Assembly (NCBI RefSeq): GCF_006711645.1
Contig: NZ_CP041247.1
Coordinates: forward strand, 2,852,001 to 2,916,000
Direction of reading: 5' to 3'
DNA length: 64,000 bases
Source: Klebsiella electrica
GTDB lineage: Bacteria; Pseudomonadota; Gammaproteobacteria; Enterobacterales; Enterobacteriaceae
Of this stretch, positions 54,647 through 63,849 are shown piece by piece (positions within the stretch are counted from its first letter, which is position 1; each line of letters begins with the position of its first letter). Below the pieces are notes generated by a model. That model had not been told where the DNA came from and ran no database searches. It saw nothing but the letters and a program-made list of their open reading frames with translations. A program made the translations under genes and the position numbers.

Positions 54647-57600
54647 AAACGGCAGCGGGAGAGAAATTTAACCTGTCCGCCTGGGCGCTTGAAAATCAGC
54701 AGTTGGTCAGTTTCTTGATGCTGCTGGTGATGGCGCTAGGCGTATTTTGCTATGAGCGACTGCCGCGTAATGAGGACCCCGCTTTCACCATTAAAACGGC
54801 CGTCGTATCCGCGCAGTGGCCGGGAGCATCCGTGGGGGATACGACCCGTCTGCTGACCGACACGCTTGAAAAAAAACTACAGGAAACGCCCTGGCTGGAT
54901 TATATCGAAAGTGAAACCCGGGCCGGTCGCAGCGTTATCCATGTCAATCTCCGCGATGATACGCCGCCGCAAAAAGTCGCGGATATCTGGTATCAGATCC
55001 GCAAAAAAATGCAGGATATCGCCCCGTCCTTACCAGAAGGGGTTCAGGGCCCCGCCGTGAACGATGAGTTTGACGACACCTACGGTACGATTTACGGCTT
55101 TGTTCCCGAGGGTTACACCTTGCGGGAAACGCGGGATCGCGTAGAGACAATACGTCGTGAGCTCATGTCCTTACCGGATATCGGCAAAACTACCCTGCTG
55201 GGCGAACAGCAGGAACAGCTGGTCCTCGCCTTTTCTCCGGCTCGTCTGGCGGGGATGGGTCTGGATATTCAGGAGGTCGCCGATGCCCTCAGGGCGCAAA
55301 ACGCGGTGGTCCCGGCAGGGATTATGCGCACCGGGCAGGAAAATATCGCGCTAAAGGTCAGCGGAGCGCTTACTTGCGAAGAGAGTTTACGGGCCGTCAC
55401 GCTACATATTAACAATCGCTATATCCCGTTGACTGACATCGCCACCCTCACGCGGGAAACCGCCGAGCCGCCTGCCCCAGCCTGGCGGGTTAACGGAAAA
55501 CCGGCTATCGGGCTGGCGGTTTCAATGGCGCCGACAGGCAATATGTTGCGTTTCGGCGCCGCGCTGAATGCCCGAATGGCGGCCATCAGCACCGGTCTGC
55601 CGCACGGAATAGAGATGGTTAAAATCGCCGATCAGTCAGCGGTGGTCAGTGACGCGGTAAGTGGTTTTATCCGGGTGCTTATCGAGGCCGTTGTTATCGT
55701 TCTGGCGGTTTCATTTGTCTCTCTCGGTTTACGGGCAGGACTGGTGGTGGCGGCGGCAATCCCACTGGTGCTGGCCATGACCTTCGCCGGCATGATGCTG
55801 GCTGGCATCGGTCTTCAGCGTATCTCGCTCGGCGCGTTGATCATTGCTCTGGGTCTGCTGGTGGATGACGCCATGATAACCGTAGAAACGATGGTCTCCC
55901 GACTGGAAGCCGGAGATTCCCGTCGACACGCGGCCACCTGCGCTTTCAAAACGACGGCATTCCCGATGCTCACCGGCACCCTGGTGATGATTGCCGGTTT
56001 TATTCCCGTGGGTTTTGCCGCCTCCAGCGCCGGCGAATACTGTTTTTCCCTCTTTGCGGTGGTGCTCATTGCCCTGCTTTGTTCCTGGGTTGTCGCGATC
56101 CTGTTTTCTCCGTTGACGGGGACATGGCTGCTGCCGGAAAAAGTCAGACATCACGCGGCAGGACCGGGGCGTATCGCTCGCGGATACGGGGGGCTTTTAA
56201 CCCTGGCGCTGCGCCACCGGCTGGTCACCGTACTGTTTGCGCTTTCCGCTCTGGGGCTGTCAGTTTATGGAACGACATTTATGCAGGGCGAGTTTTTTCC
56301 CGCCTCCGATCGGCCAGAGCTGCTGGTCAGCCTGACACTTCCGGCAAACGCGTCGCAGCCGGAAACGCAAAGAGAGGTAGAAAGGCTTGAAAAAATGCTG
56401 ACGGGCAACAGCAATATCGATCATTACTCGTCGTACGTCGGATCGGGGGCCATACGTTTTTACCTGCCGATGGATGTGCTGCTGGAGAATGAAAATATCG
56501 CCCAGCTGGTTGTGGTGGCCAAAGATCTTGACGCACGGGATCGTCTGCATCAACAGTTGAACCGGATACTGGCGACGCAATTTAGCGACATCATCACGCG
56601 TGTCTCACCCCTTGAGCTTGGGCCACCCGTCGGCTGGCCGCTCAAATATCGGGTAAGCGGGCCTGATTATCTGCAGGTCCGGGCGCTAGCGAACCGGCTG
56701 ACGGAGGTGATTGGCCGCTCGCCATTATCACGCGAAGTTAACCAGACGGCGGGAGAACCGGAGAGAATAATTACCCTTAAAGTGAATCAGACTGCTGCCA
56801 GAGCGGCGGGAATATCATCAGAAAGTCTCGCCCGGACGCTGAATACGGTCTGGTCCGGCAGCATTGTCACATCGCTCAGGGATAATGACCGCCTTGTCGA
56901 TGTGGTGCTCCGGGCCAGGGACAATGAGCGTCTTAGCACCGCCACCCTCTCCTCACTGACGATTCAGGGGAATGACGGTAAAAAAATCCCGCTCAGCGCC
57001 GTCGCGACGCCGGTCTGGGGCGTGGATGATCCGGTGATCTGGCGTCGGCAGCGGTTGCCTTTTATCACGGTGCAAACGGATCTTGCCCCGGGGAGCCGGG
57101 CCGAAGCGGTATCCGCGGCTCTGCGTCCGGCGGTAGATAAACTCCGTGCGGAGCTGCCTGCGGGTTACAGCATTGAAGAAGGCGGCGCGGTTGCCGAATC
57201 CGCTAAGGGAAATAGCTCGGTGTTTACCGTTCTTCCCGTGACGCTTGTCATCATGTTGCTACTGCTGATGCTTCAGCTGCGGCGATATTCCCGGATGTTG
57301 CTTGCCCTCCTGATGGCCCCGTTTGGTTTACCGGGGATCGTACTGGCGATGTTGCCCGGCGGAACGCCGATGGGGTTTGTCGCGCTGCTGGGCGTAATCG
57401 CCCTGGCGGGGATGATCATTCGTAACGCGGTGATCCTGATTAGCGAGGTGGACAGCAATCTTGCGCAGGGTATGGTTAACGATGAGGCGATTATTGCCGC
57501 CGCAAAGCACCGCGCCAGACCCATCTGTCTGACAGCCTGCGCCGCCGTTCTGGGCATGATCCCTATCTCGCATCAGGTATTCTGGGGGCCAATGGCTTAT

Positions 57601-57717
57601 GCGATTATCGGCGGACTGCTGGTTGCGACGCTGGTTACCTTAACGGTATTACCCGCGTCATTTAGCCTGTTGTTACAATGGGCAGGTTACTTCAAAAGCA
57701 GGCAAAAAGGTGTTTAA
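54643..57717 (+). CDS. RND efflux permease, TriC/MexK-like
   Basis: The product is a 1024-residue inner-membrane proton-driven pump with 12 helices and two large periplasmic loops. The proton-relay Asp pair is in GLLVDDAMITVETM (408-409). NEDPAFTIKTAVVSAQWPGA near the N-terminus and the overall pattern resemble the TriC/MexK branch of HAE1 pumps more than AcrB. No outer-membrane channel gene follows, so a TolC-type partner must be encoded elsewhere. The gene forms an apparent operon with the adaptor and the two-component system. Confidence 0.92.
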   Translation: MKTAAGEKFNLSAWALENQQLVSFLMLLVMALGVFCYERLPRNEDPAFTIKTAVVSAQWPGASVGDTTRLLTDTLEKKLQETPWLDYIESETRAGRSVIHVNLRDDTPPQKVADIWYQIRKKMQDIAPSLPEGVQGPAVNDEFDDTYGTIYGFVPEGYTLRETRDRVETIRRELMSLPDIGKTTLLGEQQEQLVLAFSPARLAGMGLDIQEVADALRAQNAVVPAGIMRTGQENIALKVSGALTCEESLRAVTLHINNRYIPLTDIATLTRETAEPPAPAWRVNGKPAIGLAVSMAPTGNMLRFGAALNARMAAISTGLPHGIEMVKIADQSAVVSDAVSGFIRVLIEAVVIVLAVSFVSLGLRAGLVVAAAIPLVLAMTFAGMMLAGIGLQRISLGALIIALGLLVDDAMITVETMVSRLEAGDSRRHAATCAFKTTAFPMLTGTLVMIAGFIPVGFAASSAGEYCFSLFAVVLIALLCSWVVAILFSPLTGTWLLPEKVRHHAAGPGRIARGYGGLLTLALRHRLVTVLFALSALGLSVYGTTFMQGEFFPASDRPELLVSLTLPANASQPETQREVERLEKMLTGNSNIDHYSSYVGSGAIRFYLPMDVLLENENIAQLVVVAKDLDARDRLHQQLNRILATQFSDIITRVSPLELGPPVGWPLKYRVSGPDYLQVRALANRLTEVIGRSPLSREVNQTAGEPERIITLKVNQTAARAAGISSESLARTLNTVWSGSIVTSLRDNDRLVDVVLRARDNERLSTATLSSLTIQGNDGKKIPLSAVATPVWGVDDPVIWRRQRLPFITVQTDLAPGSRAEAVSAALRPAVDKLRAELPAGYSIEEGGAVAESAKGNSSVFTVLPVTLVIMLLLLMLQLRRYSRMLLALLMAPFGLPGIVLAMLPGGTPMGFVALLGVIALAGMIIRNAVILISEVDSNLAQGMVNDEAIIAAAKHRARPICLTACAAVLGMIPISHQVFWGPMAYAIIGGLLVATLVTLTVLPASFSLLLQWAGYFKSRQKGV

Positions 57718-58130
57718 CACGGGATACCCGTCTGGCCGTAGCATGCTTGAGCTGATATCCAGACTATCCGTGCCAATAGCAAGCAGGTCCGCCCTTCAGG
57801 ATTGTCTGCTTGCTGCATGACGATATTAAAGGGTGCATTAAACCCGGTAATATTCCAAAGAACCGGCATTCAGTGGCGATGATTAATCCCTGAGCCGGTC
57901 TGTGAGTGAAGATGCCGTTTTACACTAACTTGAACGACGAAAGCGTTTTGATCTCGGGAAAGAATCCAGGCAACGTTGGTTCCGATGAGGGTCAGCTTTG
58001 AGCGAGGAGCGGACCTTCTCGCCCTGTACGAATAGAAAGCTACAAGTTGTAGCTCCATCTTCCAGATAGTTACAGGTAAAACGGTATATTCCAGGATTAC
58101 CTGTACTGAAGTCCGGTTACACAGCTCTTT
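57718..58130. other. Intergenic region after the RND operon
   Basis: It contains a 9-bp inverted repeat (AGCAAGCAG 57778-57786, CTGCTTGCT 57806-57814) with a 19-base loop and no T tract. A MITE-like right end follows at 57993-58017 (AGCTTTGAGCGAGGAGCGGA). No gene is seen. Confidence 0.5.
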
Positions 58131-59258
58131 TTATGTCGGGAACCATCCGGGAGTCTTCTGAATCGCATGCCATAGTTTTTCAGGGATCGCCAATTCATCT
58201 GAGCGTTGAGACAGGATAAGTTTGTTTTTTACCTTATCCTCATGGCCTGCCTGCACCAGTTCCATCCAGTTGGGATTCATGACAATCGTCCGACCTAAGG
58301 CAACCAGTGACAACCCGGCCTTCAGAGACCGTTGAGCCGCTTGTGACGAAGTAATTTTTCCCGCTGCCAGCAAAGGCAAACGCCCATTAAACTGCTCTAC
58401 AAACCGCGCCAGGATCGTATCCTTACCCTCACTGCCCTGCGGCCGATCGGTCAGTACGTCGTGGAGTGAGATATGGAGATAGTCAATGAGAGTCTCTTTC
58501 TCTAACTGACCAGCCAGAGCCTGGGAGTCATTAATCCGTAATCCTCCGTCTCCTGACTCTTCCGGCGATAACCGGTAACCCAATAAAAAGGGTTTCCCGG
58601 CATGAGTTTCAATAACCCGCCGGACTTCCCTAACGACCTCCAGCGGAAAACGCATCCGGTTTGCTAATGAACCACCCCATTCGTCAGTACGCTGGTTAAA
58701 CCAGGGGGAGAAGAAATTCTGGATAAGAAAACCATGCGCACCGTGCAATTCAACACCATCAAAACCGGCCTCAATTGCGCGGCGAGTGGCTTCGCCGAAG
58801 TCATGAATGACACCAGAAATTTCGTCATGACCCAAAGCCCGGCTGGCTTGTTCGCCACGATTAAAAGGGCCAGCCGGAGCGGCCAGGGCGCTGGCGCTGA
58901 CGAACTCTCCACCAGGGATGAGTTCGGGAACCGCTTTATTACCGGCATGAAACAGTTGCAGGATTGCCAGCGCCCCCCCGCTTTTTGCTGCATCAGCCAG
59001 TTTCCTCAGACTCGGGATAAAACGATCATCGTAGGCTGCGAATTCATTGGTGAAACCCACACCGTTTCTCTGAACATGAGCGCATCCCGTTATCACTAAT
59101 CCCACACCGGTAGCGCGCGCCCGATAATAGTTTACTTCTTCATCTGAAATCGTTTCATCGTCATTAGCGGACCATGTGGTCATCGGTGCCATAACGACGC
59201 GGTTACGCATCCTGAGGCCATTTTTAAACGTGAAGGCCTGGGTTAATAAGTCAGTCAT
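58131..59258 (-). CDS. Old Yellow Enzyme family NADH:flavin oxidoreductase
   Basis: The product is a 375-residue FMN-dependent TIM-barrel enoate reductase. It carries RNRVVMAPMTTWSA, the FMN/substrate-binding ELHGAHGFLIQNFFSPWFNQ, DEWGGSLANRMRF and a C-terminal phosphate-binding AAGKITS..ALGRTIV. It reduces activated C=C bonds. GAGAG precedes the ATG. It is the last gene of a minus-strand cluster of reductases and hydrolases headed by the genes next to the LysR regulator. Confidence 0.92.
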   Translation of the reverse strand: MTDLLTQAFTFKNGLRMRNRVVMAPMTTWSANDDETISDEEVNYYRARATGVGLVITGCAHVQRNGVGFTNEFAAYDDRFIPSLRKLADAAKSGGALAILQLFHAGNKAVPELIPGGEFVSASALAAPAGPFNRGEQASRALGHDEISGVIHDFGEATRRAIEAGFDGVELHGAHGFLIQNFFSPWFNQRTDEWGGSLANRMRFPLEVVREVRRVIETHAGKPFLLGYRLSPEESGDGGLRINDSQALAGQLEKETLIDYLHISLHDVLTDRPQGSEGKDTILARFVEQFNGRLPLLAAGKITSSQAAQRSLKAGLSLVALGRTIVMNPNWMELVQAGHEDKVKNKLILSQRSDELAIPEKLWHAIQKTPGWFPT

Positions 59259-59297
59259 TGTACTCTCGATATTTAAAGCATCGGGTGCTTACACCCA

Positions 59298-60131
59298 TTA
59301 ATCAAAATCAGTGGTATTACTCAGCACCGCAAATTCGCGTATCTCTTTAATACGGGCTTCCAGCGAAGGCATTACAAAACTGATAGCGTCATTTCCTATT
59401 AGCAGCTGTCGAGGTGGGTTCTCCATTTCAACCACCTGACAAACCACCTGTGCGAGTTTGGCCGGGTCCCCTTGCTGTTGACCATCTGCGGATGCCAGCA
59501 GCTCACGCGCATCGCCATAATCGGCATAGTCCTCAATCTTTTTTTCGCCATAGTGGGCCGAACTATTACTGAGAAACTCGGTGCGGAAAAAACCGGGCTC
59601 AATTGCGGTGACATGAATACCAAGCGGCGCAACTTCATCGGCAAGTGCCAGGGTCATACCTTCAACGGCAAATTTCGAAGCTGAGTAAAATGTGGCGTTT
59701 GCGACCGCTTTGACACCCGCGATCGAGGACGTATTAATAATGCGTCCGCTACGCTGCTGGCGCATGACTGGTAACACAGCGCGTAGCACATTGGCCGTGC
59801 CGAACACGTTGGTGGTAAACTGCAGCTCAATTTGTTCAGCGGTTGCCTCTTCAAAGCGACCCAGCAGGCAGAATCCTGCGTTGTTAACCAGAACATCAAT
59901 ACGCCCGAAACGGCGAATAGCGGCATCAACGGCAACCTTAGCCTGGTGCTCATCGCGAACATCAAGCTCCAGCAGCGCAATATTCTCCGCCGCTACCGTG
60001 CTGAATATTTGGCGTAATTTGTCCATATTACGTCCCGTTGCCACCACACGATCTCCCTGCTGCAAAGCGGCATTCACTATACTGGCCCCCATACCGCGGG
60101 CAGCCCCGGTTACAAACCAAATACGATTCAT
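59298..60131 (-). CDS. SDR-family oxidoreductase
   Basis: The product is a 277-residue classical SDR. It has VTGAARGMGASIVNAALQQG, DVRDEHQ, NNAGFCLLGRFEE, the catalytic NTSSIAGVKA and YSASKFAVEGM, and EPGFFRTEF. AAGGTGAG precedes the ATG. It is in the same orientation as, and closely followed by, the Old Yellow Enzyme gene. The substrate is unknown. Confidence 0.92.
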   Translation of the reverse strand: MNRIWFVTGAARGMGASIVNAALQQGDRVVATGRNMDKLRQIFSTVAAENIALLELDVRDEHQAKVAVDAAIRRFGRIDVLVNNAGFCLLGRFEEATAEQIELQFTTNVFGTANVLRAVLPVMRQQRSGRIINTSSIAGVKAVANATFYSASKFAVEGMTLALADEVAPLGIHVTAIEPGFFRTEFLSNSSAHYGEKKIEDYADYGDARELLASADGQQQGDPAKLAQVVCQVVEMENPPRQLLIGNDAISFVMPSLEARIKEIREFAVLSNTTDFD

Positions 60132-60203
60132 CTCAGCTCACCTTGATAAGTTTAAGAACCCGTACTGCAATTCAGGCTGTACGGGTAAAAGGGCATAATT
60201 GAT

Positions 60204-60854
60204 TTACATAAAGTACGGCTTGTCGCCATCGGTCCCGGGCTGGTTAACACCGATATTTTCACCAATATGTTGTTCAGGTTTATCAATCATATCGCTGATT
60301 AATGCGGCAACGCTTTTGCGGGATACCACCGTGCCTTTGAACGGCTCATTGCGGGTAGTGAGCTCATAATCAACCGTATCTTCATCCGTCAGCCAGGCCG
60401 GACGCAGGATGGTGTAATCCAGCCCGGAGGCTTCAATCGCGTCAGCCGCACGGCGGAATGGCCTGAGCGGTTCGCCGATAGTGGCGTTATTCCACTCGCC
60501 GAATTTCCCCGGGACTTCATCATAAATACCGAGAGAAAGGACGAAAATCAGGCGTCTTACGCCAGCGGCTTTCATCGCCGCAATCACCGCCTTCGCCTGA
60601 AGATCCAAATCTTCCCCGGTCAGGTTGGCGTACACCACATCCTGACCCACCATGGCCTGTTCCAGCGCTGTATGGTTTAACACATCGCCCATGATAATCC
60701 GGCTATTGAGCGGGTGTGGTGTGTGGATTTTGACCGGATGACGGGCAAATAATGTCTGTGTGACGCCCGGTTTATCCGCTAATTGGTCGATAACATGGCG
60801 GGCAATCTGCCCGCTGGCGCCAAGTACCAGGACTTTTTGAATGATGTTTTTCAC
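60204..60854 (-). CDS. NAD(P)-binding NmrA/SDR-atypical protein
   Basis: The product is a 216-residue atypical SDR with VLVLGASGQIARHVIDQLAD (GxxGxxG-type) and LDYTILRPAWLTDED, and no classical YxxxK. It resembles NAD(P)H-sensing NmrA-like proteins such as YwnB. The start is GTG at 60854, 6 bases after the stop of the hydrolase gene, whose last codons provide GGAG as the ribosome site. It is translationally tied to its neighbour. Confidence 0.87.
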   Translation of the reverse strand: MKNIIQKVLVLGASGQIARHVIDQLADKPGVTQTLFARHPVKIHTPHPLNSRIIMGDVLNHTALEQAMVGQDVVYANLTGEDLDLQAKAVIAAMKAAGVRRLIFVLSLGIYDEVPGKFGEWNNATIGEPLRPFRRAADAIEASGLDYTILRPAWLTDEDTVDYELTTRNEPFKGTVVSRKSVAALISDMIDKPEQHIGENIGVNQPGTDGDKPYFM

Positions 60855-60860
60855 GGGGCA

Positions 60861-61793
60861 TTACTCCAGGTGTGCGGCAAAGAACGGAAGCACTTTTGAC
60901 ATCGCTTCACGAACCGCTTCCGGTTTGTCATACAGTTCGTAATGCGAAAAATCGGCTAATGAGACTAACTGGCGGTCACGGGAAACGGCAGCCCGTCCAT
61001 AGATTTCCAGACCATCACGGTAAGCCCCGAAAGCGCCCACTTTTTCACCGACCACCACCATCACGGGTTGAGTCAGCAACACTTCCGCAAAAGCGAAGGC
61101 ATCCCAGGCCAGCGTTTTCTGCGCATGTGAGAACACCATTCGCGTTGCCCCACCTGGCTGCTGGCCGCGCGGCGTTTTGTAGTAGTCTGTTGCCTCAAAC
61201 ACGTCACGCTCAGTCAGTCCACTGGCCATTGCTATTTCCGGGCTGGCGGGGAGCAGTTCATTAACCTGAATTTCCCCTCCTCGGGCTTCATTTGTACGCT
61301 GTGCCGCCATCGCATTCAGCGCGCCAATAGGGTCGTAATTGCTGAAACCTTCGCGAAAAAGACGGCCGATGTTTACGCCGGTGATGCTCACCACGGCTTT
61401 AATACGCTTCTCCGTCAGTGTGGCATTAATGGCATAGCCACCGCCGCCGCAAATACCCAGCACGCCAATCCGTTCAGCATCGACGTAAGGCAGCGTTACG
61501 GCGTAATCAATAACGCGACTGATATCTTCCACGCGCTGATTCGGATCCTCCACCCAGCGTGGAGAGCCGCCGGATCCCCCCTGGAAACTGGCGTCATAGG
61601 CGATCGCGACATAGCCTGCTTCAGCCAGCACTTTTCCGTAGACATTGCCGGACGTCTGTTCCTTACAGCTGCCAAAAGGGTGGACGCTGATAATTGTCGG
61701 ATACTGTTTTGACTCATCGAACGCCGGTGGAAAATGAATGCTGGCCGCAATGTGCCAGGCCATATCGGCGTTCTGGATTTGAACATCTTTCAT
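60861..61793 (-). CDS. YcjY-like alpha/beta hydrolase
   Basis: The product is a 310-residue cytosolic hydrolase of the DLH/YcjY type. It has HPFGSCKEQTSGNVYGKVLA, the nucleophile region LGICGGGGYAINATL (Cys rather than Ser at the elbow), and a terminal DFSHYELYDKPEAV His. The start overlaps the stop of the upstream paralogue by one base. The two copies share architecture but have diverged, indicating an old tandem duplication. The substrate is unknown. Confidence 0.87.
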   Translation of the reverse strand: MKDVQIQNADMAWHIAASIHFPPAFDESKQYPTIISVHPFGSCKEQTSGNVYGKVLAEAGYVAIAYDASFQGGSGGSPRWVEDPNQRVEDISRVIDYAVTLPYVDAERIGVLGICGGGGYAINATLTEKRIKAVVSITGVNIGRLFREGFSNYDPIGALNAMAAQRTNEARGGEIQVNELLPASPEIAMASGLTERDVFEATDYYKTPRGQQPGGATRMVFSHAQKTLAWDAFAFAEVLLTQPVMVVVGEKVGAFGAYRDGLEIYGRAAVSRDRQLVSLADFSHYELYDKPEAVREAMSKVLPFFAAHLE

Positions 61794-62713
61794 TACAGCG
61801 TCTCCTCAAAGAACGGGGCTAATACGGAAACGGCTTCCGCAACGTAGGCTTTACCGTCATACAAGTCCATGTGGTTGGCGCCTTCGACAATGTGGTACCG
61901 CTTGTCCTGGCCTGAGGCGCGATCGTACAGGTCGTCACTCATCCATTTACTTCCCGCTACGCTACCCGCCACAATTTGCAGCGGCTGGGTCAGGTAAATC
62001 TCCGCCATATGGTACGCGTCGTAGGTAATGATCTGGTTGAGGCTGCGCAGCGTGGCGTATCCAGGGGCCGTCGGGTACTGTGCCCGTGGCGTGTGGTAGT
62101 ACTCCCAGGCCTGGCGCAATTCTTCATTTGGTGCATCAGACTCTTTCATGGGCGCCAGCGGCATGGTGGCATACTCACCGCTGCTAATATCGGTACTACG
62201 GGCATTTGAACCCGCTTCAACGTACGGCAGCGCATCAATGGATTTCACATTGTTTTCCCAGCCGTTGCGGAACATCGAGCCGATATTGACGGCGCTGACG
62301 GTTCCGATGGCCTTGATACGGCGATCCTGAATCGCGGCATTGGCGGTGTAGCCCGCACCGGCGCATATTCCCATCGCGCCAATTCGCGCGGTGTCGACAT
62401 AAGGAAGCGTGGTCAGGTAATCAATCACTGCGCTGACATCTTCGGTACGGATATATGGGTTTTCCAGCTGGCGCGGTTCGCCGCCGCTTTCGCCCTGATA
62501 AGACGCATCGTAAGCCACGGTCACAAACCCTTGTTCTGCCAGCTTTTCGGCATAGGTACCGGCGGTTTGTTCCTTAACGCCGCCCCCCGGATGAGAAACC
62601 ACAATGGCCGGGTACTTGCGGCTTTCATCAAATGCGGGTGGAAAATAAAGTACAGCGGACAAAGAAATTGTCGGGATATTGCTGTTGGTGAAGCTGATTT
62701 TCTGGTTCATCAT
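61793..62713 (-). CDS. YcjY-like alpha/beta hydrolase (paralogue)
   Basis: The product is a 306-residue hydrolase parallel to its neighbour: SHPGGGVKEQTAGTYAEKLA, MGICAGAGYTANAAI at the elbow and EGANHMDLYDGKAYV near the C-terminus. ATG at 62713 has GAGGA 5 bases upstream; the in-frame ATG at 62725 has none. It is the first gene of the cluster and divergent from the LysR gene across 137 bases that hold a palindromic site. Confidence 0.87.
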   Translation of the reverse strand: MMNQKISFTNSNIPTISLSAVLYFPPAFDESRKYPAIVVSHPGGGVKEQTAGTYAEKLAEQGFVTVAYDASYQGESGGEPRQLENPYIRTEDVSAVIDYLTTLPYVDTARIGAMGICAGAGYTANAAIQDRRIKAIGTVSAVNIGSMFRNGWENNVKSIDALPYVEAGSNARSTDISSGEYATMPLAPMKESDAPNEELRQAWEYYHTPRAQYPTAPGYATLRSLNQIITYDAYHMAEIYLTQPLQIVAGSVAGSKWMSDDLYDRASGQDKRYHIVEGANHMDLYDGKAYVAEAVSVLAPFFEETL

Positions 62714-62773
62714 CCGGTTCCTCATTGGGCTGTCGGCTATCTGTCATGTTTGATGGGATAACTATAGCCATTG

Positions 62774-62787
62774 ATCATTAAGATGAT
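62774..62787. promoter_or_regulatory. Second half-match of the LysR operator candidate
   Basis: ATCATTAAGATGAT differs at two positions from the perfect palindrome at 62813-62826 and is centred 39 bp from it, close to four helical turns. It is the likely second LysR binding site between the divergent genes. Confidence 0.5.
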
Positions 62788-62812
62788 TAGACCCAAAATA
62801 ATGATTGGACTT

Positions 62813-62826
62813 ATCATTTAAATGAT
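62813..62826. promoter_or_regulatory. Perfect palindrome, LysR operator candidate
   Basis: ATCATTTAAATGAT is a perfect 14-bp palindrome and sits 25 bp before the LysR start and about 100 bp before the divergent hydrolase gene. LysR proteins usually bind a palindrome plus a weaker site in such intergenic regions. Confidence 0.6.
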
Positions 62827-62850
62827 TAATTGCCGGATGAAAACACAGAG

Positions 62851-63750
62851 ATGAAACGCGATGAGATAGCCGATCTGATGGCATTTGTGGCCGTCGCCGA
62901 AGAGCGTAGTTTCACCCGGGCTGCCGCCCGTCTGGGCATGGCCCAGTCAGCGCTAAGCCAGATAGTGCGCCGAACAGAAGAGCGCCTGAGCCTGCGGCTT
63001 CTGACGCGTACTACACGCAGTGTTGTTCCCACAGAGGCGGGTGAACACCTCTTGTCTGTTCTTGGTCCAATGCTGCACGACATAGACTCGACCCTGGCCT
63101 CATTAGGCGATCTGCGTGACCGCCCCTCAGGCACAATACGCATTACCACAGTGGAACATGCCGCAAAGACCATATTGTTGCCCGCCATGCGCACGCTGTT
63201 GAAATCTCACCCTGACATTAATGTGCAGTTGCTCATCGATTACGGCCTGACTGATGTCGTCTCAGAGCGTTTTGATGCCGGGGTTCGCCTGGGGGGAGAG
63301 ATGGATAAGGATATGATTGCTGTTCGAATCGGGCCCGATATCCCGATGGCAATTGTTGGTGCGCCAGAATATCTCTCGCGAAAAGGTATTCCAGTGTCTG
63401 TGGCGCACCTGGTCGATCATCAGGCTATTAATCTGTACCTTCCTTCATCGGGTACCGCGAATCGCTGGAGATTAGTGCGTGGAGGGCGCGAAGTCAGGGT
63501 TCGCATGGAAGGACAACTGCTATTGAATACGATAGACCTGATCCTCGATGCAGCGATTGACGGGCACGGCCTCACGTATCTGCCTTATGACCAGGTTCAG
63601 CAGGCTATTGAAGAAAAAAAACTGACCCGCGTTCTGGAGAAATTTACACCCGACTTACCAGGGTATCATCTGTACTACCCACACCGCCGCCATGCGGGTT
63701 CGGCATTTTCTCTGTTAATTGATGTGCTTAAGTATAATGGATCTGTTTAG
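62851..63750 (+). CDS. LysR-family transcriptional regulator
   Basis: The product is a 299-residue protein with an N-terminal winged HTH (FVAVAEERSFTRAAARLGMA and QSALSQIVRRTEERL) and a C-terminal periplasmic-binding-type effector domain (about 90-295, IRITTVEHAAKTILLP). ATG at 62851 is preferred; a TTG at 62830 is in frame. It resembles the DhcR/YafC group that often controls neighbouring dehydrogenases. It should regulate the divergent hydrolase-reductase cluster and itself. Confidence 0.92.
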   Translation: MKRDEIADLMAFVAVAEERSFTRAAARLGMAQSALSQIVRRTEERLSLRLLTRTTRSVVPTEAGEHLLSVLGPMLHDIDSTLASLGDLRDRPSGTIRITTVEHAAKTILLPAMRTLLKSHPDINVQLLIDYGLTDVVSERFDAGVRLGGEMDKDMIAVRIGPDIPMAIVGAPEYLSRKGIPVSVAHLVDHQAINLYLPSSGTANRWRLVRGGREVRVRMEGQLLLNTIDLILDAAIDGHGLTYLPYDQVQQAIEEKKLTRVLEKFTPDLPGYHLYYPHRRHAGSAFSLLIDVLKYNGSV

Positions 63751-63805
63751 ATATCTTTTCGATGATGAGTTCAGGCATTCAGGGGAAACTCGCGTGTTCT
63801 GTACA

Positions 63806-63825
63806 ACGTCCGCTTCTGGCACAGG
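63806..63825. repeat. MITE-like left end
   Basis: ACGTCCGCTTCTGGCACAGG is the same end motif as at 25753 and 27222, placed just beyond the integrase stop. Confidence 0.5.
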
Positions 63826-63849
63826 GCTGCTGATGCAGCCCTGACAACC

